The position numbers were made by a program, and so were the translations under genes. A model generated the notes under the pieces. That model saw only the letters and a list, made by a program, of their open reading frames with translations. It was not told where the DNA came from and did not search any database. Shown piece after piece: positions 7,971 to 16,785 of a DNA stretch of 54,836 nucleotides. The stretch comes from an uncultured Oscillospiraceae bacterium. Its GTDB lineage: Bacteria > Bacillota > Clostridia > Oscillospirales > Oscillospiraceae. Within the stretch, counting starts at the first letter, position 1. Each line of letters starts with the position of its first letter. Location: NCBI GenBank assembly GCA_934591705.1, contig CAKTPM010000011.1, positions 1 to 54,836 on the forward strand, given 5' to 3'.

Positions 7971-10610
7971 ATGAAACTGATGGTTTTAGACGGCAACAGC
8001 ATCATCAACCGCGCCTTTTACGGCATCCGGGATCTCACCACCCGGGAGGGTCTGCACACCAACGCGGTGTATGGCTTTGTCACCACCCTCCAGCGGCTTA
8101 CGGCGGAGGAGACCCCGGACGCCCTGTGCGTGGCCTTTGACCGGCGGGAACCCACCTTCCGCCACCGGGCGGACGCGGACTATAAGGCCACCCGCCGGGG
8201 CATGCCCGAGGAGCTGGCCCAGCAGCTGCCGGTGCTCAAGCAGGTGCTGGACGCCATGAATATCCCCCGCTACGAGCTGGCCGGCTACGAGGCCGACGAC
8301 CTCATCGGCACCATCTCCCGGCGGTGCGAGGCCGCCGGCTGGGAGTGCGTGATCGTCACCGGCGACAAGGACAGTCTGCAGCTCATCACCGACCGCACCC
8401 GGGTGAAGCTGGTGGCCACCCGCATGGGCCAGACCACCACCACCGACATGACCCCCGAGACCTTCCGGGCGCAATACGGCTTCGAGCCCATCCACATGAT
8501 CGACCTCAAGGCCCTGATGGGGGACAGCTCCGACAACATCCCCGGGGTGCCGGGCATCGGCGAGAAGACCGCCACGGACATCATCGCCCGGCTGGGCAGC
8601 ATCGACGCCCTCTACGCCGACCCCGAGGGCGCGGGCCTGAAGCCCGCCGCCCTGCGCAAGCTCATAGCCGGTGAGGAAAGTGCCCGCCGCAGCTACTGGC
8701 TGGCCACCATCGTCACCGACGCACCCCTGGACTTTGACCCGGCGGAGAACCTGCGAAAGCCCCCCTCCGACGCCCTCTATGACCTTTTTTTGCGGCTGGA
8801 GTTCCAAAAGCTCATCGATAAATTCCGCCTCCGCCCCGGAGCCGAGGCCCCGCAGCGGCCGGTGCGCACCGCCCCGGCGGAGGAGGTCTGCACCGCCCAG
8901 CGGGCCCGGGCGCTGCTGGCCCTGTGGCGCAGTGTTCCCCAGGTGGCGCTCTACGCCGCCGGAGAGCTCAACGCCGTGGCCGTGGCCTGGGAGGAGGGCG
9001 GTGAAACACACCTGGCCAACCTCCTTTCCCACAGCTATACCGGTGACTGGCGGGCCCTTTTATGCGCTCTCTTCGCCGCCGACATCCCCAAGACGGCCCA
9101 CGGCGTAAAGGACCTGATCGGTGCCCTCCGGGCCAATGACCTGCCTGCTGAGGGCTTCACCTTCGACACCGCCTTAGCGGGGTATCTGCTGGATGCCACC
9201 GCCGGCAGCTATGACCTGGAGCGGCTGTTCGTCAGCTACTGCGGCGCAGAGCTGCCTCCGGACGCCCACAGCGCCCCGGACGCCTTCTCCCTCCTGGGAG
9301 ATGCCGCCGCGGCCGCCGCCTCCCTGGCCAGCCGCTGCAGCGCCGTTTTCACCCTGCGGCAGCGGATGGAGCCCCTTCTGGAGGAGAAAAACCTCCGCTG
9401 GCTGCTGGACACGGTGGAGATGCCCCTGTGCCCGGTGCTGGCGGATATGGAGCGCACCGGCATGCGCTGCGACGGCGCCGCCCTGGAGGACTTCAGCGCC
9501 TGGCTCCAGGAGGAGCTCACGGCCCTGGAGCAGCGGATCTATGCCCAGGCCGGCACCGCCTTCAACATCAACTCCCCCCGGCAGCTGGGAACGGTGCTCT
9601 TTGAAGGCATGGGCCTGCCCCACGGCAAGAAGACCAAGACCGGCTGGTCCACCGGCGCCGAGGTGCTGGAGAAGCTCCGCTGCGAGGCCCCCATTGTGGA
9701 AGACATCCTCACCTACCGGCAATACAGCAAGCTCAAGAGCACCTATGCCGACGGGCTTCTGAAGGCCATGGGCCCCGATGGCCGGATCCACACCCACTTC
9801 CGCATGACCTCCACGGACTCGGGGCGGCTTTCCTCCACGGAGCCAAACCTGCAGAACATCCCCACCCGCACGGAGCTGGGCAGCCAGATCCGGCGGCTTT
9901 TCACCGCCGGGCCCGGCCATGTGCTGGTGGATGCCGACTATTCCCAGGTGGAGCTGCGGATCCTGGCCCACATGGCCCACGACGAGGCCATGATCGCCGC
10001 CTTCCGCAGCGGCAAGGACTTCCATGCCGCCACCGCCGCCAAGGTCTACGGCGTGGCGGAGGCCGATGTCACCCCCGCCATGCGCCGCAGCGCCAAGGCG
10101 GTGAACTTCGGCATTGTCTACGGCATCTCCGCCTTCTCCCTGGCCCAGGACATCGGGGTATCTGTGGCGGAGGCCCGGGAGTTCATGGAGCGCTACTTCG
10201 CCGCCTATCCCGGCGTGAAGCAGTACATGCACGATGTGGTGGAGCAGGCCCGGGAGAACGGCTTCGTGGAGACCCTCTGGCACCGCCGCCGCCCCCTGCC
10301 GGAGATCACCTCCTCCAACTTCAACCTCCGGGCCTTCGGCGAACGGGTGGCCCTGAATATGCCCATCCAGGGCACCGCCGCCGATGTGATGAAGCTGGCC
10401 ATGGTGCGGGTATGGCAGCGGCTGTCCCGGGAGCTGCCGGAGGCAAAGCTCATCATGCAGGTCCACGACGAGCTCTTGGCCGAGTGCCCCACAGAGCTGG
10501 CGCCGGCGGTGCAAGGGCTCCTGACGGAGGAGATGGAGCAGGTCATCGATCTCTCCGTGCCTCTGGTGGCCCAGGCCAGCTCCGGCAAAAACTGGGTGGA
10601 CGCCAAGTGA
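7971..10610 (+). CDS. polA: DNA polymerase I
   Basis: Replication and repair polymerase of 879 aa that fills gaps and removes RNA primers. The 5'-nuclease domain occupies about 1-290 (LDGNSIINRAFYG, YEADDLIGT, GDSSDNIPGVPGIGEKTA). A middle exonuclease-like domain spans about 300-470. The C-terminal polymerase has motif A DADYSQVELR, motif B RRSAKAVNFGIVYGIS and motif C QVHDELLAE. The middle domain lacks the Asp-x-Glu and other metal ligands of proofreading enzymes (the motif I region reads ALYAAGELNAVAVA), so 3'-5' proofreading is probably absent, as in Bacillus and Taq. The start is set by AAAGGAG at 7955-7961, nine bp before ATG. Confidence 0.97.
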   Translation: MKLMVLDGNSIINRAFYGIRDLTTREGLHTNAVYGFVTTLQRLTAEETPDALCVAFDRREPTFRHRADADYKATRRGMPEELAQQLPVLKQVLDAMNIPRYELAGYEADDLIGTISRRCEAAGWECVIVTGDKDSLQLITDRTRVKLVATRMGQTTTTDMTPETFRAQYGFEPIHMIDLKALMGDSSDNIPGVPGIGEKTATDIIARLGSIDALYADPEGAGLKPAALRKLIAGEESARRSYWLATIVTDAPLDFDPAENLRKPPSDALYDLFLRLEFQKLIDKFRLRPGAEAPQRPVRTAPAEEVCTAQRARALLALWRSVPQVALYAAGELNAVAVAWEEGGETHLANLLSHSYTGDWRALLCALFAADIPKTAHGVKDLIGALRANDLPAEGFTFDTALAGYLLDATAGSYDLERLFVSYCGAELPPDAHSAPDAFSLLGDAAAAAASLASRCSAVFTLRQRMEPLLEEKNLRWLLDTVEMPLCPVLADMERTGMRCDGAALEDFSAWLQEELTALEQRIYAQAGTAFNINSPRQLGTVLFEGMGLPHGKKTKTGWSTGAEVLEKLRCEAPIVEDILTYRQYSKLKSTYADGLLKAMGPDGRIHTHFRMTSTDSGRLSSTEPNLQNIPTRTELGSQIRRLFTAGPGHVLVDADYSQVELRILAHMAHDEAMIAAFRSGKDFHAATAAKVYGVAEADVTPAMRRSAKAVNFGIVYGISAFSLAQDIGVSVAEAREFMERYFAAYPGVKQYMHDVVEQARENGFVETLWHRRRPLPEITSSNFNLRAFGERVALNMPIQGTAADVMKLAMVRVWQRLSRELPEAKLIMQVHDELLAECPTELAPAVQGLLTEEMEQVIDLSVPLVAQASSGKNWVDAK

Positions 10611-10703
10611 CCGCCCAGCCGACGGAACGCCGGGGCCGCGCCCCGCAAAAAAATAAAACGCCGGGATGCCCCCATCCTGGCCGGAGAAATAAGGAAAAAC
10701 AGT

Positions 10704-11180
10704 ATGGATAAAGCAACCGTCAAGATCGTACCCATGAACGCCGACCACCTGGAGGACCTGGAGAAGCTGGAGCGCATCTGCTTCTCCCGGCCCTGGTCCA
10801 AGAAGATGCTGGCCGAGGAGCTGGAGAACCAGTGCGCCGCCTTTTTGGTGGCGGAGGACGCCCTGACCCGCCGGGTGGTGGGCTATGCCGGGCTTATGGT
10901 GATGGCCGATGAGGGCTACATCACCAATGTGGCGGTGTTCCCCGAGCAGCGCCGCCGGGGCATCGCCGGGCAGCTCATCGAGGTGTTCTGCGACTTCGCC
11001 CGGGGCAATCACCTGGCCTTTTTGACCTTAGAGGTGCGCCCCAGCAACGCCGCCGCCATCTCCCTCTATGAGGGCTTCGGCTTTCAGGAGGCCGGCCGCC
11101 GGAAGAATTACTACGACCTGCCCAAGGAGGATGCTCTGATCCTCACCCGGCACTTCGTCTATGAGGAGGACCTGAAATGA
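10704..11180 (+). CDS. rimI: Ribosomal protein S18-alanine N-acetyltransferase
   Basis: GNAT acetyltransferase of 158 aa. The acetyl-CoA-binding signature VFPEQRRRGIAGQLI and the C-terminal strand/helix LEVRPSNAAAISLYEGFGF are clear. RimI acetylates the N-terminal alanine of ribosomal protein S18; in many Firmicutes it is encoded beside the t6A synthesis genes, as here. Its TGA overlaps the ATG of tsaD by 4 bp. A weak AAGGA Shine-Dalgarno precedes the start. The t6A partners TsaB and TsaE are not in the window. Confidence 0.9.
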   Translation: MDKATVKIVPMNADHLEDLEKLERICFSRPWSKKMLAEELENQCAAFLVAEDALTRRVVGYAGLMVMADEGYITNVAVFPEQRRRGIAGQLIEVFCDFARGNHLAFLTLEVRPSNAAAISLYEGFGFQEAGRRKNYYDLPKEDALILTRHFVYEEDLK

Positions 11181-12187
11181 ACATCCTGGCCTTTGAATCC
11201 TCCTGCGATGAGACCGCCGTGGCGGTGGTGCGCAATGGCCGGACGGTGCTCTCCGACGCCATCTTGTCCCAGGCGGACATGCACGCCCTCTATGGCGGCG
11301 TGGTGCCGGAGATCGCCTCCCGGAAGCATGTGGAGGCCATCGCCGGCCTGGCGGACCGGGCCCTGGCGGACGCCGGCCTCACCAAGAAGGACATCGATGC
11401 CGTGGCCGTGACCTACGCCCCGGGCCTCATCGGCGCGGTGCTGGTGGCGGTGAGCTTCGCCAAGAGCGTGGCCTATGCCCTGGGGGTGCCCCTGATCCCG
11501 GTGCACCACATCCGGGGCCACATCGCCGCCAACTACCTGGCCTTTCCGGACTTGGAGCCCCCCTTTGTGGCCCTGGCTGTGTCCGGGGGCAACACCCTTT
11601 TGGTGGATGTCCGGGATTATACGGATATGGAGATCCTGGGCGCCACCCGGGACGATGCCGCCGGCGAGTGCTTCGACAAGGCCGCCCGGGTCTTCGGCCT
11701 GCCCTACCCCGGCGGCAAGCCCATGGACGAGCTGGCCCGCAGGTCCCCCGGCGGCAAGTACGACCTGCCCCGGGCCCATGTGGAGGGCGCGCCCCTGGAC
11801 ATGAGCTTCTCCGGTCTCAAGACCGCCATTGTGAACCTGGCCCACAACGCCCAGCAGAAGGGGGAGCCCCTGGACAAGGCCGCCCTGGCCCGGGATTTCA
11901 CCCGGGCCGTCAGCGAGGAGCTGGTGCCCCGGGCCATGGAGGCCCTTCGGCTTACCGGCCACCGCACCCTGGTGGCCGCCGGCGGCGTGGCCGCCAACTC
12001 CTTCCTCCGGGCGGATCTGGAGGCCGCCTGCCAAGGGGCCGGGGTGAAGCTCTACCTGCCGCCCCTCAAGTGGTGCGGTGATAACGGCGCCATGATCGGT
12101 GCCCAGGGGTATTATGAGTACCTGGCCGGCCGCCGGGGGGATATGACCCTCAACGCCTACGCCACCATGGACCTCAGCGAAAAGTGA
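11177..12187 (+). CDS. tsaD: tRNA N6-adenosine threonylcarbamoyltransferase
   Basis: Essential enzyme of 336 aa that transfers the threonylcarbamoyl group to A37 of ANN-decoding tRNAs, with TsaB/TsaE. Hallmarks are the N-terminal ILAFESSCDETAVAVV, the metal-binding HHIRGHIAAN (two His), VSGGNTLL, and GEAFDK-like GECFDKAARVFGLPYPGG. The C-terminus has the GGVAANSFLR loop and WCGDNGAMI. Length is normal for the family. It is translationally coupled to rimI. Confidence 0.97.
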   Translation: MNILAFESSCDETAVAVVRNGRTVLSDAILSQADMHALYGGVVPEIASRKHVEAIAGLADRALADAGLTKKDIDAVAVTYAPGLIGAVLVAVSFAKSVAYALGVPLIPVHHIRGHIAANYLAFPDLEPPFVALAVSGGNTLLVDVRDYTDMEILGATRDDAAGECFDKAARVFGLPYPGGKPMDELARRSPGGKYDLPRAHVEGAPLDMSFSGLKTAIVNLAHNAQQKGEPLDKAALARDFTRAVSEELVPRAMEALRLTGHRTLVAAGGVAANSFLRADLEAACQGAGVKLYLPPLKWCGDNGAMIGAQGYYEYLAGRRGDMTLNAYATMDLSEK

Positions 12188-12201
12188 AAGCGGCCCAGCA
12201 A

Positions 12202-12237
12202 AGCCATCCGCTCCCGGGGGAAGCGGATGGCTTTTTT
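12202..12237 (+). terminator. Terminator of polA-rimI-tsaD
   Basis: Stem AGCCATCCGCT/AGCGGATGGCT (12202-12212 with 12222-12232) is followed by a run of T, 15 bp after the tsaD stop. Confidence 0.9.
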
Positions 12238-12735
12238 CGCCGGCGGCGCCGGCGGTTTACATTTTTCCGTTATGGCCGCCGGGGGATGGCGTTTCGGAAC
12301 TCTCGGCATCCACCCCGGGACAAAATGACGGTCTTTTGCGTTATGTAAATGCTTTCGCCTTTTTATTTTGCAGCTTTTCCTGCGAACGCGCTTGCGCTTT
12401 ATTCGTGTAAAGCGCAAATGAAGCCATTATTTTACGGGCTTTTTTGGCTGTGGAAAACCCGGTGGAAACTGTGGATAACTTTTTGTAAACGATTATTCGG
12501 CAAAAAATTATGTTAATCTATCTGCTTTTTCGGAAATCCCGGCGTTCCCGGAAAAAACGGGAAAATACGGCGGTTCTCCCCTCTTTTCGTCTGCCGTCGG
12601 GGTTAGGGGTTTTCGGCTCCGGCGGGGAGAACGCCCCCCGATTTTAGCGAAAAGACGCAACAATTCAGGCAAAATGGGCAGGGCGATTACATTATGTATT
12701 ATTTCCCTCCCGGCCGCCGCCCATGGGCCCCGGAG
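12238..12735. other. A+T-rich non-coding stretch with several hairpins
   Basis: No convincing gene is visible here. By eye the base composition is clearly richer in A+T than the flanking genes, especially 12340-12540. It contains a perfect 10-bp hairpin (12392-12401 with 12408-12417, TTGCGCTTTA/TAAAGCGCAA, 6-nt loop), a small DnaA-box cluster (listed separately), a TTCCCG/CGGGAA hairpin around an A-rich loop near 12545-12565, and a long-range GGTTCTCCCC/GGGGAGAAC pairing between about 12570 and 12635. I do not recognise a known structural RNA. Confidence 0.5.
12449..12478. promoter_or_regulatory. DnaA-box cluster
   Basis: On the minus strand TTATCCACA (12470-12478) is a perfect DnaA box and TTTTCCACA (12449-12457) a near-consensus one. 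A degenerate third copy lies between them (12461-12469). The two good boxes are offset by 21 bp, two helical turns, and lie on the same strand. An A+T-rich stretch follows (12478-12530). Confidence 0.6.
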
Positions 12736-12737
12736 GG

Positions 12738-12767
12738 CAAAATAAGGCGGCATCGCTGCCGCCTTAT
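12738..12767 (-). terminator. Terminator downstream of the racemase gene
   Basis: Perfect 11-bp stem ATAAGGCGGCA/TGCCGCCTTAT (12742-12752 with 12757-12767) with a 4-nt loop. On the minus strand it is followed by TTTTG. It lies 34 bp past the racemase stop. Confidence 0.8.
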
Positions 12768-12801
12768 CTCCGTATATCCGTATTTTCCCGCCGCGCCGCG
12801 C

Positions 12802-13506
12802 TCAGGGCTTCACCCCATAGCCGCAGAAGCGGATGGCCGCCTTTGCCAGCTCCGCCGTGGGGTCGATAAAGGGCCCCGGGGCCGGGAGGGTATCGGCGAT
12901 AATGGGCAGCTCCGTGCAGCCCAGGATGAAGTAGTCCGCACCGGCCCGGCGGAGCTGCTCCAGCAGCTGCGCCCAGAGGTCTGCCTCCGGCGCCAGCGGC
13001 CTTGCGGCCTTTACCACCTCGTAGATGAGGTGCATCAGCACATCCCGCTGCGGCTCCTCCGGCAGGAGGAAGTCCACGCCCTCCTTCTCCAGGGCCCGCT
13101 CATAGAGCCCGGTGGCCAGGGTGCCCCGGGTGGCCAGGATCGCCGCCCTCTTCCCCGGATACGCCGCCGCGCAGGCCCTGGCCGTGGCCTCCAGCATGCT
13201 GATGAAGGGGATGGCGGTCTGCGCCTGCAGGGCGGGGAGGAAATAGTGGGCGGTGTTGCAGGGCATGATGATGCACTCCGCCCCGCACTTCTCCAGATTC
13301 CGCAGGGCCGAGGTCATCTCCGGCAGGGGGTCTGCGCCCCCGGAGAGGATGGCCGCCGTTCTGTCGGGAATGCGGCAGTTGGAGTCGATGAACACCCGGA
13401 TGTGGTCATTGTCGCAGCCGGCGTCCGTCAGCAGGACGATCTTGCGGTAAAGATCCGCCGTGGCAAGGGGACCCATCCCCCCCAGGATACCGATGGTTTT
13501 TTTCAT
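12802..13506 (-). CDS. Aspartate/glutamate racemase family protein
   Basis: Cofactor-independent racemase of 234 aa. The N-terminus IGILGGMGPLATADLY and two catalytic cysteines, in MPCNTAH (first half) and LGCTELP (second half), are those of the Asp/Glu racemase (YgeA/RacD) group. The enzyme would interconvert L- and D-forms of Asp, Glu or a similar amino acid. It follows the TSUP gene by 15 bp on the same strand. With the nearby N-acyl-D-amino-acid deacylase it fits D-amino acid use. Exact substrate uncertain; it is not the essential MurI type. Confidence 0.87.
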   Translation of the reverse strand: MKKTIGILGGMGPLATADLYRKIVLLTDAGCDNDHIRVFIDSNCRIPDRTAAILSGGADPLPEMTSALRNLEKCGAECIIMPCNTAHYFLPALQAQTAIPFISMLEATARACAAAYPGKRAAILATRGTLATGLYERALEKEGVDFLLPEEPQRDVLMHLIYEVVKAARPLAPEADLWAQLLEQLRRAGADYFILGCTELPIIADTLPAPGPFIDPTAELAKAAIRFCGYGVKP

Positions 13507-13521
13507 TTTCTCCGCCTCCTG

Positions 13522-14292
13522 TCAGGCAAAAATTTCCGAAACGACCTTGATGGCCAGCAGAACGATGGCCGCCACCACCATGGGCCTTACGATCTTAGAG
13601 CCGTCCTTGATGGCAAGGCCCGCTCCCAGGTAGTGCCCCGTGACGGAGGAGACCGTGCCGATGAGGCCCAGCAGGAAAAACACCTTTCCGTTCATGATGC
13701 TGGTGGTCAGCGCCCCCACATTGGAGGCCAGATTCACCAGCTTCATGTTCCCGCAGGCGGTGCGCACATCCAGCTTCGCCAGGCTGCAGAAGATCAGGAT
13801 CAAAAAGGTGCCGGTGCCCGGGCCGTAAAAGCCGTCATAGGCGCCGATGACCAGGGAGGCGGCCCAGACGATGGCCATCTGCTTCCCCCGGGGGATGTCC
13901 CCCCGCTCCTCCGGCAGCTGGCGCTGGCGGAGGGCAACGATGGCCACCAACGGCAAAACCAGCAGAAGCAGCCACCGGAGGTATTTTTCATCCACCAGCA
14001 GCTGCAGGCGGGTGCCGAAGTAGGCCCCCACCAGGGCCAGGACCACGCTGGGCCCCGCCAGGGTCCAGTCCACGCATTTGTTCTTGATGAACCGGCCCGT
14101 GGAGAAGGCCGTTCCGATGCACGAGGAGAGCTTGTTTGTCCCCAGGGCCAGGTGGGTGGGAAGGCCCGCCAAAAGATAAGTGGGCAGCGTGATGATCCCG
14201 CCGCCGCCTGCTATAGCATCAATAAAAGAGCCGATGAAAACGCCGATGATCACGATCACGGCCATTTTCAGCGTCAGATCTGCTGCGCCCAT
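13522..14292 (-). CDS. TSUP (TauE/SafE) family anion exporter
   Basis: Membrane protein of 256 aa with about eight hydrophobic helices. Both TSUP half-repeats show: GVFIGSFIDAIAGGGGIITLP near the N-terminus and GAYDGFYGPGTGTFLILIF in the middle. The family moves sulfite, sulfoacetate, other sulfonates or organic acids, usually outward. The ATG at 14292 is preferred because AAGGAG lies 9 bp before it; an ATG two codons upstream sits too close. It forms a two-gene unit with the racemase, downstream of the aminotransferase/Kor operon. Confidence 0.88.
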   Translation of the reverse strand: MGAADLTLKMAVIVIIGVFIGSFIDAIAGGGGIITLPTYLLAGLPTHLALGTNKLSSCIGTAFSTGRFIKNKCVDWTLAGPSVVLALVGAYFGTRLQLLVDEKYLRWLLLLVLPLVAIVALRQRQLPEERGDIPRGKQMAIVWAASLVIGAYDGFYGPGTGTFLILIFCSLAKLDVRTACGNMKLVNLASNVGALTTSIMNGKVFFLLGLIGTVSSVTGHYLGAGLAIKDGSKIVRPMVVAAIVLLAIKVVSEIFA

Positions 14293-14404
14293 CTCCATGC
14301 ACTCCTTTTCCTTCTCCGGCGGCCGCGCCGCCGGAGAATGTCACTTTCTCCGTTTCTCCGCCGCCCCTCTCCCCCCGGGCAAGCGGCCGGGGCTTCTCCC
14401 GCGC

Positions 14405-14444
14405 ATACCCCGGCGCGCAGGCCAGGGGCCGCGCGCCGGGGTAT
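14405..14444. repeat. Perfect 14-bp G+C-rich hairpin
   Basis: ATACCCCGGCGCGC (14405-14418) pairs perfectly with 14431-14444 around a 12-nt loop. It lies between the aminotransferase stop and the TSUP start, on the same strand as both. No clear T run follows, so it may be an mRNA-stability or attenuation element rather than a simple terminator. Confidence 0.6.
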
Positions 14445-14483
14445 ACGGTAGGAGGATGGAAGAGGAATAGCAATTTTATGTGC

Positions 14484-15668
14484 TCAATGCAGAGCGCTCA
14501 GGGCCTCCTCGATGCGGTCAAAGCCGCGCCGGATCTCCCCGAGGGAATTAGTATATGCAATGCGGATGGCCTCCGGCGCCAAAAAGGCGCCGCCGGGCAC
14601 CACCGCCACATGGTAATCCTGCAGCAGGTACTCGCTCATAGCAAAGGAGTCCGTGATGCGCCTGTCCCCGGCCGCCTTACCGTAATACCAGCTCACATCC
14701 GGCATCAGGTAAAAGGCGCCGTCCGGCCGGGTGCACTTCACATGGGGCAGCGCCAGCGCCCGCTGATAGGCATAGTCCCGGCGCTTGACAAACTCCTCCA
14801 CCATGGCCTCCACATCCGCCTCGCCGCGCTCCAGCGCTTCGATGGCGCTCCACTGCACGAAGGTGGTGGAGTTGGAGGTGACATGGCCCTGGAGGGCGCT
14901 GATGCCCTTGGCGATATCCGCCGGGGCGGCGGAATAGCCGATGCGCCAGCCGGTCATGCGGTATGCCTTGGACATGCCGTTGATGACGATGGTGCGGCGG
15001 TAAAACTCCTCGGACAGCGCCGCCAGAGAGATGTGGCGGCTCTCGCCGTAGAGCAGCTTCTCATAGATCTCATCGGCGATCACATAGAGGTCCTTCTCCA
15101 CCGCCAGCTCGCCGATGGCCTGCAGGGCCTCCCGGCCATACACGGCGCCGGTGGGGTTGTTGGGGGTGTTGATGATGATGGCCGCGGTCTTTTCGGTGAC
15201 GGCGGCCCGGATGGCGGCCGTATCCAGCTGATAGTCCTCCTTGCAGGGGACACACACCGGCACGCCGCCCACCAGCTTCACCATCTCCACATAGCTGACC
15301 CAGCCGGGGGTGGGGATGATGACCTCGTCGCCGGGGTTGGTGACGGCCATGACGGCGTTGAACAGCGCCTGCTTGGCGCCGGTGGACACGCAGATCTGCT
15401 CCGGGGCGTAGTGCAGGCCGTTGTCCCGCTGCAGCTTGCGGCAGATGGCCTGGCGCAGCTCCGGGATACCGGCGGTGGCCACATAGGTGGTTTTGCGCTC
15501 ATCCAGCGCGGTCTTGCACGCCTGGCAGATGTTCTCCGGGGTCTTGAAGTCCGGCTCACCGATATTCAAAGCGACCACATCCACACCGCTTTTCTTCATG
15601 CTGCCGATCAGACCCTCCAGCTCACAGGTGGCCGAGGGCGTGATGGCACCGACAATTTTGCTGACCAT
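14484..15668 (-). CDS. PLP-dependent class I aminotransferase (aspartate-aminotransferase-like)
   Basis: Fold-type I aminotransferase of 394 aa. Landmarks are LNIGEPDFKTPENI, the substrate/PLP region TPGWVSYVEMV, NTPNNPTGAVY, VIADEIYEKLLY, the Schiff-base Lys in GMSKAYRMTGWRIGY, and the C-terminal Arg segment. This is the subgroup-1-gamma (AspB/AspC-like) type, which can accept Asp, Glu, aromatic or related amino acids. It is the last gene of the korA operon (32 bp after the ferredoxin), implying that it supplies the 2-oxo acid for Kor. Specificity within the group is not decided by sequence. Confidence 0.9.
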   Translation of the reverse strand: MVSKIVGAITPSATCELEGLIGSMKKSGVDVVALNIGEPDFKTPENICQACKTALDERKTTYVATAGIPELRQAICRKLQRDNGLHYAPEQICVSTGAKQALFNAVMAVTNPGDEVIIPTPGWVSYVEMVKLVGGVPVCVPCKEDYQLDTAAIRAAVTEKTAAIIINTPNNPTGAVYGREALQAIGELAVEKDLYVIADEIYEKLLYGESRHISLAALSEEFYRRTIVINGMSKAYRMTGWRIGYSAAPADIAKGISALQGHVTSNSTTFVQWSAIEALERGEADVEAMVEEFVKRRDYAYQRALALPHVKCTRPDGAFYLMPDVSWYYGKAAGDRRITDSFAMSEYLLQDYHVAVVPGGAFLAPEAIRIAYTNSLGEIRRGFDRIEEALSALH

Positions 15669-15700
15669 AAGCAGCTACTCCTTTTCTATCGCCGGGGCGA

Positions 15701-15898
15701 TCATTCCACATAAATGGCAAAATCGGGGCACATCTTTTCGCATTTCCGGCAGCCCACACAGTCCTCCTGACGGACGGCGGCCGCGTAGTTGTAGCCCTTC
15801 TTATTCACAAGATGTGTGATCTCAAAAACCTTCTTGGGGCACAAGCTCACGCACATGGCGCAGCTCTTGCACAGTTCCTTATCAATATATACCGCCAT
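15701..15898 (-). CDS. korD: 4Fe-4S ferredoxin, Kor delta subunit
   Basis: Small iron-sulfur protein of 65 aa with two CxxCxxCxxxCP motifs (CKSCAMCVSLCP and CVGCRKCEKMCP), enough for two [4Fe-4S] clusters. It matches the delta subunit of four-subunit 2-oxoacid:ferredoxin oxidoreductases and would carry electrons from the TPP site to free ferredoxin. Unusually, it is separated from korABC by the two acyl-CoA ligase genes. Confidence 0.88.
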   Translation of the reverse strand: MAVYIDKELCKSCAMCVSLCPKKVFEITHLVNKKGYNYAAAVRQEDCVGCRKCEKMCPDFAIYVE

Positions 15899-15903
15899 GA
15901 TCC

Positions 15904-16782
15904 TTACCCTTCTTTCTTCAACAGTGCGCTGACGCGCTCCACCAGCTGGCCGGGGCTTTTTACCACATATACGCCGGCATCCTGCAGGGCGGCGATCTTC
16001 GTGGCCGCCGTGCCCACATTGCCGCTGACAATGGCGCCGGCATGGCCCAAGCTCTTGCCGGCAGGGGCGTTGCGCCCCACGATCAGGGAGACCACGGGCT
16101 TGGTGACATTTGCCTTGATATAGGCCGCCGCCGCCTCCTCGGAGCCGCCGCCGATCTCGCCTAAGAGCACGATCACATCGGTGTCAGGGTCCTTTTCATA
16201 GAGGGCGATGGCATCCCGCTGGGTAAAGCCCCAGATCGGGCCGCCGCCGATGGCCGCCACGCCGGACTGGCCGATGCCATTGTCCGTGAGGGTCTTGCCG
16301 ATCTCATAGGACAGCGCACCGCTCTTGGACACGATGCCCACCCGGCCCTTGGTAAAGAACCGAACGGGGTGGGCGCCCACCTTGCAGACTCCGGGGATGA
16401 TCACACCCGCGCAGCCCGGGCCGATGAGGGTGGTGCCGTGGGCCCTGGCGTAGGCGATGATCTCCACCACATCGTGCAGGGGGATCTCCTCCGTGGTCAG
16501 CACCAGCAGCTCTATGCCCGCGTCGATGGCCTCCAGGCAGGAATCCTTGGCCACCGCCGGGGGAACGAAGCAGATCACCGCCTCGAAGTCGTGGTGGGCC
16601 TTCGCCTCGGCCACATAGTTATAGACCGGTACGCCCCAGACCTCCTGGCCGCCCTTGCCGGGCGTGACGCCGGCGACGATCCGGGTCCCGGCATCCAGCA
16701 TGGCCTTGGCCTGCAGGGAGCCGGACTTGCCGGTGATGCCCTGCACCAGGACCCGGGTATTTTCATTGATCAGAATCGACAT
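15904..16782 (-). CDS. sucD: Succinyl-CoA synthetase alpha-like subunit (ADP-forming acyl-CoA ligase)
   Basis: Protein of 292 aa with the CoA-binding Rossmann domain (NTRVLVQGITGKSGSLQ, GVTPGKGG) and the ligase domain with the phosphohistidine in LGHAGAI. It would form ATP from an acyl-CoA with the beta subunit just upstream (3-bp gap). Compared with classical SucD it has GPGCAG in place of GPNCPG and an altered segment GGGPIWGFTQRDAI where E. coli has GGDPIPGSNFIDIL. These sites lie in conserved active-site segments, so the acyl group may differ from succinyl. The symbol reflects family, not proven substrate. Confidence 0.82.
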   Translation of the reverse strand: MSILINENTRVLVQGITGKSGSLQAKAMLDAGTRIVAGVTPGKGGQEVWGVPVYNYVAEAKAHHDFEAVICFVPPAVAKDSCLEAIDAGIELLVLTTEEIPLHDVVEIIAYARAHGTTLIGPGCAGVIIPGVCKVGAHPVRFFTKGRVGIVSKSGALSYEIGKTLTDNGIGQSGVAAIGGGPIWGFTQRDAIALYEKDPDTDVIVLLGEIGGGSEEAAAAYIKANVTKPVVSLIVGRNAPAGKSLGHAGAIVSGNVGTAATKIAALQDAGVYVVKSPGQLVERVSALLKKEG

Positions 16783-16785
16783 CGC

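Noticed and set aside
9174..11012. Long minus-strand frame across polA and rimI
   Set aside because: Shadow frame of certain genes; no family resemblance.
12238..12735. Chromosomal replication origin
   Set aside because: Only two good DnaA boxes are present, and dnaA, dnaN, rpmH and similar origin neighbours are absent.
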